64,000 nucleotides of DNA from Hymenobacter siberiensis (GCF_018967845.1 NZ_JAHLZZ010000001.1:1054001-1118000); one strand, 5' to 3'. Positions 45,492 through 55,100 are shown, counted from the stretch's first letter. Numbers and translations: made by a program. The notes: generated from the letters alone by a model not told the origin.

Positions 45492-45662
45492 AACGAAAGC
45501 GGCTAAAGCGGTGCGGAGTTTATAACGTCGGCCCCCGGCCCGACGTTCCGCCGGCCGACATCCCTAAATTAACTGACAGTCAGCAAACCGCCACTCTCTT
45601 AACCAACGAATAATAAAAAAAGATATGGCCTGGTCTGACGGGCCGTATCTTTACGGCATGTT

Positions 45663-45742
45663 TAGGGGTGCTGATGTTGTATACAACATTGGCTGAGATG
45701 ATACCCATCGAACCTGAACCGGGTAATGCCGGCGAAGGGAAT
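45663..45742 (+). promoter_or_regulatory. TPP (thiamine pyrophosphate) riboswitch
   Basis: The sequence contains the THI-element core in order: ggggtgc, a stem tgttgtatacaaca, ggctgagat, accc, gaacctgaaccgggtaatgcc and ggcgaagggaa. It lies in the 5' leader of the TonB-dependent receptor gene, with a TATCTTTA -7-like box just upstream (about 45646-45653). The 75 bases between the aptamer and start codon form the expression platform; I could not tell whether control is by termination or by start-site masking. Confidence 0.95.
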
Positions 45743-45817
45743 AAACTATCCACGGACGATTCTGCGGCCGCTCCGACCCCTGGGGCGACGGCACGTTCTA
45801 CTTTTCATCTCATTTTT

Positions 45818-48331
45818 TTGAAAACTGTACTCCTTGCGGGGGCGGCACTGTGCGTGCTGGCCGCCGCGCCGGCGTGGGCGCAAGGCCCCGTGTCCGGCAC
45901 CGTTTTGGCCGATGTGCTCCATATCAGCGAAGCTAATCCGGTTGCTAATGCGACTATTCTGCTTGATGGCAATGTCGTTGGCACCACGGGTGCCACCGGA
46001 GGGTTTGCAATCGCCGTAGTGCCTCCGGGTACTCACGAGTTGCGGGTGATACGAGATGATTTTGCGTCGAGCTCCGTGACTATAAAGGGCTCGGCTGAAC
46101 CTCAGCAGCTGGGCAACATTGTTTTAGCTGCTTTTGCGGTGGTCACGCCCGAAGCCCTCGTGATGGCTTCCCGCGCCAACGACCGCACGGCCACGGCCTA
46201 CACCAACCTGAGCAAGCAGGAGCTGGCCAGGCAGAATTTCGGGCAGGACCTACCCTACCTGCTCAACCAGACGCCTTCGGTGGTGGTGAATTCTGACGCC
46301 GGGGCCGGCGTCGGCTACACCGATATCCGCATCCGCGGCACGAGCAATACGGGCATCAACACCACCATCAACGGGGTGCCGCTGAACGACCCGGAATCGC
46401 ACGGCGCGTTCCTGATTAACCTGCCGGATTTGGCCTCGTCCATCAATTCGCTGCAAATCCAGCGCGGGGTGGGCACCAGCCAGAACGGCGGCGCGGCCTT
46501 CGGAGCCAGCATCAACATCAGCACGCTCGACAACCGCCGCGAGGCTTACGCCGAAACCCAGAACACCTACGGCTCTTACCAGACCTGGAAAAATAACGTG
46601 TCGTTTGGCACGGGGTTGATTAACGGCCATTTTACCGTTGATGGGCGGCTCTCGCGCATTGCCTCCGATGGCTACATGAACCGGGCGGCTTCCGATTTGA
46701 AGTCGTACTACTTCGCCGCCGGCTACCAGGCCAAGAACACGCTGCTGAAATTCATCACCTTCTCGGGCCGCGAAAAAACCTACCAGGCCTGGAACGGCGT
46801 GCCCGAGCCAGCCCTCTCCGGCGACCGCGCCCGGCTCCAGACGTTCATCAATAACGGCGAGCTCACGGAGGCCGATGCCGCCCGCGTGCTCCAGGAGGGC
46901 CGGCGTTACAGCTCCTACACCTACGGCAACCAGACCGACAACTACCAGCAGAACCACTACCAGCTGCACCTTTCGCAGGGTCTGGGCCAGCGCTGGAACC
47001 TGGCGGGCGCGCTGCACCTCACGCGCGGCTTTGGCTACTACGAAAGTTACCGGGCCAATAAAAAGCTGGCTGATTACGGCCTGGACAACGTGGTGCTGGG
47101 CACCACCACCATCAAGCGTACCAACCTGGTGGACCGCAAGTGGCTCGACAACAACTTCTACGGCGGCACGATGGCCCTCAACTACCAGCCCGCCGACGGC
47201 AAGCTACAAGCCACCTTCGGCGGTGCCTGGAACCGCTACGACGGCGACCACTACGGCGAAATCATCTGGGCGCAGTATGCCTCGAACAGCCAGCTCGGCC
47301 AGCGCTACTACTTCAACAATGCCGTCAAGACCGATTACAACGCCTATGCCCGCGCCACCTGGCAGGTGCTGGACCGGCTCGGCATTTATGGCGATATGCA
47401 GGTGCGCCACATTGATTACACCATCGACGGCTTGGAACCCAAAAAGCAGGACGTGACCACCCGCGCCAAGTACACCTTCTTCAACCCCAAGGCCGGCGCT
47501 ACCTTCAGCCTGGGCACCGGCCAGCAGCTGTACGGCAGCTTCGCGGTGGGCCAGCGCGAGCCTGTGCGCTCCGATTTCACCGACCGGCCCGTGGGCGACC
47601 AGTCGGCCCAGGCCGAGCGCCTCGAAGACTTTGAAGGCGGCTACCGTTTCAACCGCGCCGACCTAGCTTTTCTGGGTCCGAACGGGGTACTGCGCTTCGA
47701 AGCCAACGGCTTTTATATGAACTACCGCAACCAGCTGGTGGCCACCGGCCAGCTCAACGATGTGGGCACGGCCCTGCGCACCAATGTGGCCCGCAGCTAC
47801 CGGCGCGGCGTGGAATTGTCGGCTTTCCTGTCGCTCAACGACAAAATCAGCCTCAGTAGTACCCTCACCCTGAGCCAGAACCGCATCCTGAACTACCGGG
47901 ACGTTTCCTATAGCTACGACACGGTAACCTACGTTGTCACCACCAATGCCGCCGAAGCGCGCACGTCCACCATCTCGTATTCGCCGGGCGTGGTATCGGC
48001 CCATACGCTGGAAGGCCAGCCGCTGAAGGGCCTGCGCGTGGCACTGCTGCTCAAAACCGTGAGCCGCCAGTACCTCGACAACTCGCAGAACGACTACCGC
48101 AGTATCAACCCCTACCAGACGCTCGATTTCCGCCTGCGCTACGCCCTGCACCCCCGTTTCATGAAGGAGATTGAGCTGGGCCTGCTCGTCAACAACCTGC
48201 TCAACCGCGAGTACGTGGCCAACGGCTATACCTACACCTACCAAGGCGCCAGCGGCAACCAGGAAACCTTTAACTGGTTTTACCCCCAGGCCACGCGCAA
48301 CTACCTGGCCTCGATTGGATTGAAGTTTTGA
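45818..48331 (+). CDS. TonB-dependent outer-membrane receptor, thiamine-regulated
   Basis: The start is probably TTG 45818, giving 837 residues with a good signal peptide (MKTVLLAGAALCVLAAAPAW then AQ). A nominal frame from 45668 would translate the riboswitch itself and is rejected. A CarboxypepD_reg-like domain (residues ~22-110) precedes the plug (QNFGQDLPYLLNQTPSVVVN ... IRIRGTSNTGINTTINGVPL) and a 22-strand-type barrel ending ATRNYLASIGLKF. Because the leader holds a TPP riboswitch, the receptor most likely imports thiamine or a derivative across the outer membrane. No inner-membrane thiamine transporter or kinase follows; the gene ends at a convergent terminator. Confidence 0.9.
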   Translation: MKTVLLAGAALCVLAAAPAWAQGPVSGTVLADVLHISEANPVANATILLDGNVVGTTGATGGFAIAVVPPGTHELRVIRDDFASSSVTIKGSAEPQQLGNIVLAAFAVVTPEALVMASRANDRTATAYTNLSKQELARQNFGQDLPYLLNQTPSVVVNSDAGAGVGYTDIRIRGTSNTGINTTINGVPLNDPESHGAFLINLPDLASSINSLQIQRGVGTSQNGGAAFGASINISTLDNRREAYAETQNTYGSYQTWKNNVSFGTGLINGHFTVDGRLSRIASDGYMNRAASDLKSYYFAAGYQAKNTLLKFITFSGREKTYQAWNGVPEPALSGDRARLQTFINNGELTEADAARVLQEGRRYSSYTYGNQTDNYQQNHYQLHLSQGLGQRWNLAGALHLTRGFGYYESYRANKKLADYGLDNVVLGTTTIKRTNLVDRKWLDNNFYGGTMALNYQPADGKLQATFGGAWNRYDGDHYGEIIWAQYASNSQLGQRYYFNNAVKTDYNAYARATWQVLDRLGIYGDMQVRHIDYTIDGLEPKKQDVTTRAKYTFFNPKAGATFSLGTGQQLYGSFAVGQREPVRSDFTDRPVGDQSAQAERLEDFEGGYRFNRADLAFLGPNGVLRFEANGFYMNYRNQLVATGQLNDVGTALRTNVARSYRRGVELSAFLSLNDKISLSSTLTLSQNRILNYRDVSYSYDTVTYVVTTNAAEARTSTISYSPGVVSAHTLEGQPLKGLRVALLLKTVSRQYLDNSQNDYRSINPYQTLDFRLRYALHPRFMKEIELGLLVNNLLNREYVANGYTYTYQGASGNQETFNWFYPQATRNYLASIGLKF

Positions 48332-48370
48332 GTGCGTACAAATAGGTGGGTAGAATGGCCCGACCCCGCT

Positions 48371-48416
48371 AAAAAAGAACGTCATGCTTCGACTACGCTC
48401 AGCATGACGTTCTTTT
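48371..48416. terminator. Hairpin terminator related to family A
   Basis: aaaaagaacgtcatgct / agcatgacgttctttt form a stem with a 12-base loop and A/T tails. It lies between the convergent receptor and alcohol dehydrogenase genes and looks like a shortened family A element. Confidence 0.85.
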
Positions 48417-48428
48417 ATTTATTGCGTT

Positions 48429-49502
48429 CTACTCCTTTAGCGAAGCCATGTCGATGACGTAGCGGAAGCGCACTTCCTCGTCCATCATCTTACCGAAGGC
48501 TTTATTGATGTCCTGCATCGGAATTATCTCCACTTCGGGCGCGATGTTGTGCTTGGCGCAGAATTCCAGCACTTCCTGCGTTTCGGCAATGCTGCCGATG
48601 ACCGAGCCGGCCACCGAGCGGCGGTGCATGGCCACTTCCATGTTGTTGAGCGGCGCTTTGTAGGGCCCGAGCAGGCCTACGGTTGTAATCACGCCGTTGC
48701 GCTTGGCCAGCGTCACGTAGTCGTTGATGTCGAAGGCATCGGGGATGGTGAGGCGGATGAAGTCGAACTTCAGCTCGTGGGCCTTCATGGCCGCCGAGTC
48801 CGTCGAAATCAGCACTTCGTGCGCGCCCAGCTGCTCGGCAGCGGCCTGCTTCTCTTTGTCGCGGGTGACGGCCGTGACGGTCGCACCCAGCGCCCGGGCC
48901 AACTGCACGGCCATGTGGCCCAGCCCGCCAATGCCCACCACAGCCACGCTTTGGCCGGGGCCCACGTTCCAGTGTTTCATCGGCGCGTAGGTCGTTACGT
49001 CGGCGCACAGAATGGGCGCGGCCGCTTTAATATCCAGCGCATCGGGGATGCTGAGTACGAAGGATTCCTTCACCGTGATGTTGGTCGAATAGCCGCCGAA
49101 GGTGTTGAAATCCTTGTTCTGGGGTTTCATGTAGCCGTTGTAGGTGGCCGTCCAACTCACGGGGCCTTCGCAGTAATTTTCTTCCTTTTCCTGGCACGAG
49201 GGGCACACGCCACAGGAATCAATCATGCAGCCCACGCCCACCACGTCGCCCACCCGGAACTTGGTTACGGCGCTGCCCACCTCGTTCACGCGGCCCACAA
49301 TTTCGTGGCCCGGCACGCAGGGGTAAATCGTGTTGTGCCAATCGTTTTTTACCTGGTGCAGGTCGGAGTGGCACACGCCGCAGTACAGAATGTCGATGTG
49401 CACCTCGTCGGCCTTGGGGGCCTGGCGCTCGATTTCCATCTCGGAAAGGCCGTTGAAAATGGAGTTGCTGGCACCGTAAGCTTTCGTTTTCATTGCGTCC
49501 AT
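48429..49502 (-). CDS. Zinc-dependent NAD(P) alcohol dehydrogenase (YahK/CAD type)
   Basis: From ATG 49502 the enzyme is 357 residues (ATG 49493 also possible). The catalytic zinc site is YCGVCHSDLHQVKNDWHNT plus VPGHEIVGRV, and the structural zinc site has four Cys in IDSCGVCPSCQEKEENYC. The nucleotide fold VAVVGIGGLGHMAVQLARAL is followed by TRDKEKQ, which suggests NADP use. It is of the cinnamyl-alcohol-dehydrogenase-like group that reduces a broad range of aldehydes. It is transcribed alone. The 375-base gap to the next gene holds a terminator (49807-49836) and no other feature that I can see. Confidence 0.93.
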   Translation of the reverse strand: MDAMKTKAYGASNSIFNGLSEMEIERQAPKADEVHIDILYCGVCHSDLHQVKNDWHNTIYPCVPGHEIVGRVNEVGSAVTKFRVGDVVGVGCMIDSCGVCPSCQEKEENYCEGPVSWTATYNGYMKPQNKDFNTFGGYSTNITVKESFVLSIPDALDIKAAAPILCADVTTYAPMKHWNVGPGQSVAVVGIGGLGHMAVQLARALGATVTAVTRDKEKQAAAEQLGAHEVLISTDSAAMKAHELKFDFIRLTIPDAFDINDYVTLAKRNGVITTVGLLGPYKAPLNNMEVAMHRRSVAGSVIGSIAETQEVLEFCAKHNIAPEVEIIPMQDINKAFGKMMDEEVRFRYVIDMASLKE

Positions 49503-49806
49503 GCGTGGGGGAGGATAATAAGGTGAAGATTGAACATTGAGGCTGCAACTAAATGAAAATGTTGCCATTGGCCCAGCCCGTGAACTTTTTCTAAGGACGT
49601 TCAGCCAATGGAGTTAGCTGATTCTGAATTGAAAAGCCCGCCCCGCCCCCTTAACCTCCCCCGTGGCCGCTTGCTAGTAACTGACTAATAGAAAGTCACT
49701 CACCTGGAAAAAATAGTGCGTGTCTGTTGTTAAAGAAAGTCGGCTTGGTCAGTTAGCCGCAGTTCCCCGGATTCCATGGGCGAATCTGTTAGCCCGGCAT
49801 CAATCA

Positions 49807-49836
49807 AAGAAGGCCTGCCAACTGGCAGGCCTTCTT
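49807..49836 (-). terminator. Rho-independent terminator after the permease gene
   Basis: The 14-bp stem aagaaggcctgcca / tggcaggccttctt has a 2-base loop and a short T tract on the minus strand. It lies 41 bases after the permease stop. Confidence 0.8.
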
Positions 49837-49877
49837 GCTGTTCAGAATGTCGTCCACAAAATCCGAAAAATCCGTGG

Positions 49878-51641
49878 TCAGATGATGAGGCGCACGCCGC
49901 CCAGCTCCGAAATCTGGTAGGGGAACTTGTCGCCGGGCGAGCCGATGAACATAAAGTTTTTTGGGATGCTCCATTCTTGCGACAGCTCGTCAATCAGCTC
50001 CGGGCCGAAGGTGCCGATGCGCGTCACAAACTCCATGTGAATGTTGGGGTAGGCGCGGTCCAGCACGTTCAGGTCGGTGAGCAGGCCCTCGGGCACGGCT
50101 TGGTCGAGTTTCAGCAGCATCACGATTTTGAGGCGGTTGGTGAATTCATTTTCCTCCACGTAGGTCATCACCTTGTTGAGGTTGGCCACGTTATCGCCCT
50201 TCGTGAAATACACAAACTCTTGTTTGTTAAGGTCATGTACCAGGCGTCGGATGGTGACCTGGCTGCTGATGGCCGCCCGCCGGAACCCCTCGTAGAACGA
50301 CGTAGCCCCGGCCAGCACCAGGTTGAGAATGGCAATGCGCTCCAGCATGGCATACACGATGAGGGCCGACGGAATGAAGTACTGCAGGAATACCACCAGG
50401 TAGGCCGGATTCTTCTGAATGTTGCCATACAGGCCGGCCAGCACGCCCACTAGGGCCAGAAATACGCTGAACACGCCCGCGTACACCGGCCGCGGCAGTT
50501 TGCCGCGCTTCACCTTCAGCAGGAAGTTGCCGACGGCAAAAAAGGCCATCACCGCCAAAAACGAGATAGTGTACACGCCCGCCAGCGTTTCGAGCTCGCC
50601 CTGCGTAATGGCCAGAATGGACACGCACAGCGCGAAAAAAATGGTCAGGATGATGTAGTTGGCTCCCCGGCGGTTTTCCTTGAGGAAAAACTGCGGCCAG
50701 ATGCGGTCCAGCGCCATGCGCTTTATCAGGCCGCTCACGCCCACGAAGCTCGTGAGCACGGCCCCGGAAAGCACCGTCACGGCATCGATGGATATAACCG
50801 TGGCCAGCCAGGGGCCGCCGGTTTGCTGGCCCAGGTAAGAAAGCAGGGTTTCCTGGTGCTCGCCCACCGTGGCCAGCGGCACCACGGCCACCGCCAGCAG
50901 GGCAATCACCGGGTTGAAGAAGCTCACCACCAGCCACATGTTGCGCAGCGTTTTGAGGAACACGCCGGGGGCCTGCTCCTCCACGAAGTTGGCCGAGCTT
51001 TCGAAGCCCGAAATGCCCAGCATGGCCGCGCTAAACCCCAGGAATAGCGCCACCAGGATGCTGCCGCCCACCACCGGCTGCGCATAGTTGAGGTGCAGCG
51101 TGGTGAGGCCGTGCTGCCACACAAACCACCCGCCCGCCAGCACCAGCAGCGTGAGCGATATGAGGTGGGCAATAAAAATGACCACCGCCACGATGGCCGA
51201 TTCCGACATGCCCGCCGACGTGAGCAGCAGGAAAAACACCAGCAGCCCGGCCGTGGCCCACAGCACCGGCAGGTGCGGAATGGGGGCAATCAGGTACAGG
51301 TAGTTCATGCCCTCGCCCGCGCTCAGCACCGCCGTGGCCATGTAGGAGAGGATGGTGAGGCAGGCCGCAATGGCGGCATTACTCTTGCTGGTGGTGTTTA
51401 GCAGCACGTTGTAGGCGCCGCCGTTGAGGGGCAGGGCGCCCACTACCTCGCCGTAAATCTTGCGGAACAGGTACAGCAGGCCCGCCACAATGAGTAGCGC
51501 AATCCAGGCGTATTGCCCGGCAAAGCCGATGGAAAGCGCCGACACGTAGAGGCACGACGACGAAATGTCGTTGCCGCAAATGGCCGTGGCTTCCAGCTGA
51601 TTCAGCTTTTTATGATGAACGGCAGGTAGGGGAGTGGGCAT
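49878..51641 (-). CDS. APC-family amino-acid permease
   Basis: The 587-residue transporter has about 12 helices and the APC pattern: LEATAICGNDISSSCLYVSA at helix 1, GEVVGALPLNGGAYNVLLNT at helix 2-3 and ISGFESSANFVEEQAPGVFL (helix 6 region). After the last helix (~residue 460) a ~125-residue cytoplasmic domain follows (RRLVHDLNKQEFVYFTKGDN ... IGSPGDKFPYQISELGGVRL). That extension is not standard for the family and could be regulatory. The substrate is unknown. It is divergent from the acyl-CoA dehydrogenase gene. Confidence 0.88.
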   Translation of the reverse strand: MPTPLPAVHHKKLNQLEATAICGNDISSSCLYVSALSIGFAGQYAWIALLIVAGLLYLFRKIYGEVVGALPLNGGAYNVLLNTTSKSNAAIAACLTILSYMATAVLSAGEGMNYLYLIAPIPHLPVLWATAGLLVFFLLLTSAGMSESAIVAVVIFIAHLISLTLLVLAGGWFVWQHGLTTLHLNYAQPVVGGSILVALFLGFSAAMLGISGFESSANFVEEQAPGVFLKTLRNMWLVVSFFNPVIALLAVAVVPLATVGEHQETLLSYLGQQTGGPWLATVISIDAVTVLSGAVLTSFVGVSGLIKRMALDRIWPQFFLKENRRGANYIILTIFFALCVSILAITQGELETLAGVYTISFLAVMAFFAVGNFLLKVKRGKLPRPVYAGVFSVFLALVGVLAGLYGNIQKNPAYLVVFLQYFIPSALIVYAMLERIAILNLVLAGATSFYEGFRRAAISSQVTIRRLVHDLNKQEFVYFTKGDNVANLNKVMTYVEENEFTNRLKIVMLLKLDQAVPEGLLTDLNVLDRAYPNIHMEFVTRIGTFGPELIDELSQEWSIPKNFMFIGSPGDKFPYQISELGGVRLII

Positions 51642-51807
51642 AAGTAGCGTGTTGGAGTCATAATATGGTTGGGAATAAGCGGCGGCTCACCCGGGTGGGT
51701 GGGATTCAGGTAAAGAAACGGGAAATTGCCGGCCGTGGCCGAACCGACGGCCGATTATTCGGCTTTAGTACTTACTCCCAGGCGCTACCGCCCAGCGGCC
51801 GGCCTGT

Positions 51808-51815
51808 TATCTTTG
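51808..51815 (+). promoter_or_regulatory. Putative -7 box for the acyl-CoA dehydrogenase gene
   Basis: TATCTTTG matches TAnnTTTG exactly, 36 bases upstream of the ATG at 51851. No TTTG is seen at -33. It supports the start at 51851 over the longer frame from 51665. Confidence 0.5.
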
Positions 51816-51850
51816 CTAAAATTCCCGCCTCCAACTCCCAATCTCCGCCC

Positions 51851-53086
51851 ATGTCCTCCGAAGCCGACGTTCTCTCCCCCGAAGCCAAAGCCCACACCGC
51901 CCAAAAAGGCAGCACCAACGCCAACGGCTTCACCGATTATTTCGACCTCGACGGTCTGCTGACCGAGGAGCACCTGCTCATCCGCCAGTCCATCCGCGAC
52001 TTCGTGAAGAAGGAAATCAGCCCCAACATCGAGAAATGGGCGCAGGACGCGCATTTTCCGAGCGAAATCGTGCGCAAGTTTGGCGATGTGGGTGCCTTCG
52101 GTCCCACCATCCCGCAGGAATACGGCGGCGGCGGCATGGACTACATCAGCTACGGCCTCATCATGCAGGAAATCGAGCGCGGCGATTCTGGCATGCGCTC
52201 CACGGCCTCGGTGCAGGGCTCGCTGGTGATGTTCCCCATCTACGCCTACGGCTCGGAAGAACAGCGCCACAAGTACCTGCCCAAGCTCGCCAGCGGCGAG
52301 TGGCTGGGCTGCTTCGGCCTCACCGAGCCCGACCACGGCTCAAACCCCGGCGGCATGACCACCAACATCAAGGACATGGGCGACCATTACCTGCTGAACG
52401 GCGCCAAGATGTGGATTTCGAACTCGCCCGAGTGCCAGGTGGCCGTTGTCTGGGCCAAAAATGAGCAGGGCCGCATCAAAGGCGTCATCGTGGAGCGCGG
52501 CATGGAAGGCTTCAGCACGCCCGAAATCCACAACAAGTGGAGCCTGCGCGCCAGCACTACCGGCGAGCTGGTGTTTGAGGACGTGAAAATCCCTAAAGAG
52601 AATATTCTGCCCAACATCGACGGCCTGAAAGGCCCGCTCTCCTGCCTCGATTCGGCCCGCTTCGGCATTGCCTGGGGTGCCATCGGCGCGGCCATCGACT
52701 GCTACGAGTCGGCCCTGAAATACTCGCTCCAGCGCGAGCAGTTCGGCCAGCCCATCGGCGGCTTCCAGCTCCAGCAGAAGAAACTGGCCGAAATGATTAC
52801 CGAAATTACCAAAGCCCAGCTTATGGCCTGGCGCTTGGGCGTGCTCAAAAACGAAGGCAAAGCCACCAGCTCCCAAATCAGCATGGCCAAACGCAACAGC
52901 GTCGAAATGGCCCTGCACGTGGCCCGCGAAGCCCGCCAGATTCACGGCGGCATGGGCATCACCGGCGAATACCCCATCATGCGCCACATGATGAACCTGG
53001 AATCGGTGGTGACCTATGAGGGCACCCACGACATTCACTTGCTGATTACGGGCGCGGATATTACGGGTATTCAGGCGTTTAAGTAA
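51851..53086 (+). CDS. Acyl-CoA dehydrogenase, glutaryl-CoA dehydrogenase-like
   Basis: The 411-residue flavoenzyme has the ACAD N-terminal domain (LLIRQSIRDFVKKEISPNIE), the middle signature CFGLTEPDHGSNPGGM ... LNGAKMWISNSPECQVAVVW, and the C-terminal TYEGTHDIHLLITGADITGI with the catalytic Glu. The YEGTHDIH...ITGIQAF block is typical of glutaryl-CoA dehydrogenase, which dehydrogenates and decarboxylates glutaryl-CoA to crotonyl-CoA in lysine and tryptophan breakdown. The first ~25 residues are an extra hydrophilic tail. It is transcribed alone. Confidence 0.9.
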   Translation: MSSEADVLSPEAKAHTAQKGSTNANGFTDYFDLDGLLTEEHLLIRQSIRDFVKKEISPNIEKWAQDAHFPSEIVRKFGDVGAFGPTIPQEYGGGGMDYISYGLIMQEIERGDSGMRSTASVQGSLVMFPIYAYGSEEQRHKYLPKLASGEWLGCFGLTEPDHGSNPGGMTTNIKDMGDHYLLNGAKMWISNSPECQVAVVWAKNEQGRIKGVIVERGMEGFSTPEIHNKWSLRASTTGELVFEDVKIPKENILPNIDGLKGPLSCLDSARFGIAWGAIGAAIDCYESALKYSLQREQFGQPIGGFQLQQKKLAEMITEITKAQLMAWRLGVLKNEGKATSSQISMAKRNSVEMALHVAREARQIHGGMGITGEYPIMRHMMNLESVVTYEGTHDIHLLITGADITGIQAFK

Positions 53087-53130
53087 GCCTGTCTCGTAGC
53101 GCATGCTTTCGCTTGTGCCCAGCAAAACGC

Positions 53131-53166
53131 AAAATGGCCGCCCCAGCAATGAGGCGGCCGTTTTTT
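53131..53166. terminator. Bidirectional terminator
   Basis: aaaatggccgcc / ggcggccgttttt around a 12-base loop, with A and T tracts, lies 44 bases after the acyl-CoA dehydrogenase stop. It would also end a transcript of the possible minus-strand micro-ORF. Confidence 0.85.
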
Positions 53167-53182
53167 CTGGCATAAACATTAG

Positions 53183-53248
53183 TTACTGGTCAAGTAGTAC
53201 GTCGTTTCCAGTATTCTTTCTAAACAGCTTCTTAATAAAGCCGCCCAT
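53183..53248 (-). CDS. Possible 21-residue microprotein
   Basis: ATG 53248 to TAA 53183 on the minus strand encodes MGGFIKKLFRKNTGNDVLLD plus a final Gln. The N-terminal half is a short basic amphipathic helix. It is AT-richer than the surroundings and ends 17 bases before a terminator. No clear ribosome site is seen, and the upstream DNA is a repeat element, so it may not be expressed. Confidence 0.3.
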   Translation of the reverse strand: MGGFIKKLFRKNTGNDVLLDQ

Positions 53249-53250
53249 GC

Positions 53251-53427
53251 TGGCGCGAGTTTAGCGTAGCGTAACTCGTGCCGACCATTCGGGGGAGGCT
53301 GTGCCTCCCATGGAACGGCCCGGTAGAACGGCGCGGCCGGTTCGGCCCCGGATTGCCGCTGGCGCGGCAGGGAAGGCGCAGCCTCCCAACATTATCGGCG
53401 CGAGTTTCGCGCAGCGTAACTCGCGCC
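53251..53427. repeat. Composite repeat: two palindromic ggcgcgagttt units and an inner inverted repeat
   Basis: Near-identical 31-base units ggcgcgagtttagcgtagcg... (53252-53282) and ggcgcgagtttcgcgcagcg... (53397-53427) are direct copies, and each is itself a palindrome. Between them lies an imperfect inverted pair, gggaggctgtgcctccca and gggaaggcgcagcctcccaa. It fills most of the gene-free stretch 53167-53465. Confidence 0.7.
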
Positions 53428-53465
53428 AGTGCCCAATACCGCTGCCCATGCCGTAATTTGGCCCT

Positions 53466-53813
53466 ATGATGAAAATCGTACCCGCTACCGAACCCCTCGT
53501 GCTGCTCGAATGCCTCGTGGCCGGCACCTCGCACCGCCCCAATCTGGAGAAATACGAGCCCGAGCTAGAGGTCGGTCAGGCCCTGCTGCTCACCCGCGAG
53601 GCCGATAGCCACTACGACGACTGGGCCGTGCAGGTGCACACTGCCCCCGCCACCGACCCGGCCAACGTGTGGCTCGGCTACCTGCCCGAGGGCCGCAACG
53701 AAACCGTGGCGCGCTTGCTCGATGCCGGTAAGCACCTTTCGGCCCGCCTCAATCACAAATCCTGGGAAACCGACTGGCTGCACCTTGATATTGAAGTGCT
53801 GCTGCACGAGTAG
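53466..53813 (+). CDS. Small HIRAN-domain protein
   Basis: The 115-residue protein is a single HIRAN domain: LECLVAGTSHR, then LEVGQALLLTREADSHYDDW (the L-x-L-x-RExDxxYDxxAV pattern), VWLGYLPEGRNETVARLLDA and GKHLSARL. HIRAN domains bind 3' ends of single-stranded DNA in helicases such as HLTF. Stand-alone versions may act in DNA repair with separate partners. It lies two genes' distance upstream of ruvB, from which it is separated by a family A repeat. ATG 53466 or 53469 may start it. Confidence 0.88.
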   Translation: MMKIVPATEPLVLLECLVAGTSHRPNLEKYEPELEVGQALLLTREADSHYDDWAVQVHTAPATDPANVWLGYLPEGRNETVARLLDAGKHLSARLNHKSWETDWLHLDIEVLLHE

Positions 53814-53843
53814 CTTAAGGCATTTCGTGTAACCAAAAAAGAC

Positions 53844-53943
53844 CGTCATGCCGAGCGCAGTCGAGGCATCTCGCGTGCTCAAGTAAACCAATCGCTTGAG
53901 TTACTGCCCCACGCGATATGCCTCGGCTGCGCTCGGCATGACG
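53844..53943. repeat. Inverted repeat, family A
   Basis: The arms cgtcatgccgagcgcagtcg and cggctgcgctcggcatgacg continue to aggcatctcgcgtg/cacgcgatatgcct with two mismatches. The loop contains aagtaaaccaatcg. It lies between the HIRAN and ruvB genes. Confidence 0.9.
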
Positions 53944-54035
53944 TTATTTATTCTTTGCCAAAGGAGCTTTTTTACACTCAAATAAGTTACTCATTAGCTT
54001 AGTAACAAGCGACCAATCATTTTAGTAATATCACT

Positions 54036-55091
54036 ATGCGCGAAGCCTATCTCACCGGCGACAACGAGCACTTCGATGCCACCGATAAGGACATTGACAA
54101 GGCCCTGCGGCCGCTCAGTTTCGATGATTTCACGGGTCAGGAGAAGATTCTGGAGAATCTGAAAGTCTTCGTGGCCGCCGCCAAGCTGCGCGGCGATGCC
54201 CTCGACCACGTCCTGCTGCACGGCCCCCCTGGCCTGGGCAAAACCACCCTCTCCCACATCATTGCCAATGAGTTGGGCTCGGGCATCAAGATGACCAGCG
54301 GCCCGGTGCTGGATAAGCCCTCCGACCTGGCCGGCCTGCTCACCAATCTGGAGCCGCACGATGTGCTGTTCATCGACGAGATTCACCGCCTGAACCCTGT
54401 GGTGGAAGAGTACCTATACTCGGCGATGGAGGACTACCGCATCGACATCATGCTCGATTCGGGCCCCAACGCCCGCTCGGTGCAGATTTCGCTCTCGCCA
54501 TTCACCTTGGTGGGCGCTACCACGCGCTCGGGTATGCTCACGGCCCCGCTGCGGGCCCGCTTCGGTATCTCGGCCCGCCTGGAATACTATGACTCCAAGC
54601 TGCTGACCACCATTGTGCTGCGTTCGGCCGAGATTCTTGGTACGCCCATTCACGACGACGCCGCGTTTGAAATTGCCCGGCGCTCGCGCGGCACACCCCG
54701 CATTGCCAACAACCTGCTGCGCCGCACCCGCGACTTCGCCCAAATCAAGGGCGACGGCACCATCACGGTCGAAATCGCGCAGTTCGCCCTCAATGCCCTC
54801 GACGTAGACGCCCGCGGCCTCGACGACATGGACAAGCGCATCCTGACCACCATCATCGACAAGTTCAAGGGTGGCCCGGTGGGCATCAGCACCATCGCTA
54901 CCGCGTGCGGTGAGGAAGGCGAAACCATCGAGGAAGTGTACGAGCCGTTCCTGATTCAGGAAGGCTACATCAAGCGCACTTCGCGGGGCCGGGAGGCCAC
55001 GGAGGCCGCATACCAGCACCTGGGCCGCTTGCTGCCAAATCACCTGCGCGGCAACAACGGCACCAGTCTGTTTGATGAGATAACGAGCTGA
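54036..55091 (+). CDS. ruvB: Holliday junction branch-migration ATPase RuvB
   Basis: The 351-residue AAA+ motor is complete: [20 protein letters not shown], Walker [21 protein letters not shown], Walker [21 protein letters not shown], sensor 1 [20 protein letters not shown] and the C-terminal winged-helix domain ending [20 protein letters not shown]. RuvB hexamers drive Holliday junctions together with RuvA. ruvA and ruvC are not in the window. It is followed by a perfect inverted repeat and then queG. Confidence 0.98.
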   Translation: MREAYLTGDNEHFDATDKDIDKALRPLSFDDFTGQEKILENLKVFVAAAKLRGDALDHVLLHGPPGLGKTTLSHIIANELGSGIKMTSGPVLDKPSDLAGLLTNLEPHDVLFIDEIHRLNPVVEEYLYSAMEDYRIDIMLDSGPNARSVQISLSPFTLVGATTRSGMLTAPLRARFGISARLEYYDSKLLTTIVLRSAEILGTPIHDDAAFEIARRSRGTPRIANNLLRRTRDFAQIKGDGTITVEIAQFALNALDVDARGLDDMDKRILTTIIDKFKGGPVGISTIATACGEEGETIEEVYEPFLIQEGYIKRTSRGREATEAAYQHLGRLLPNHLRGNNGTSLFDEITS

Positions 55092-55100
55092 CAGAACGAG

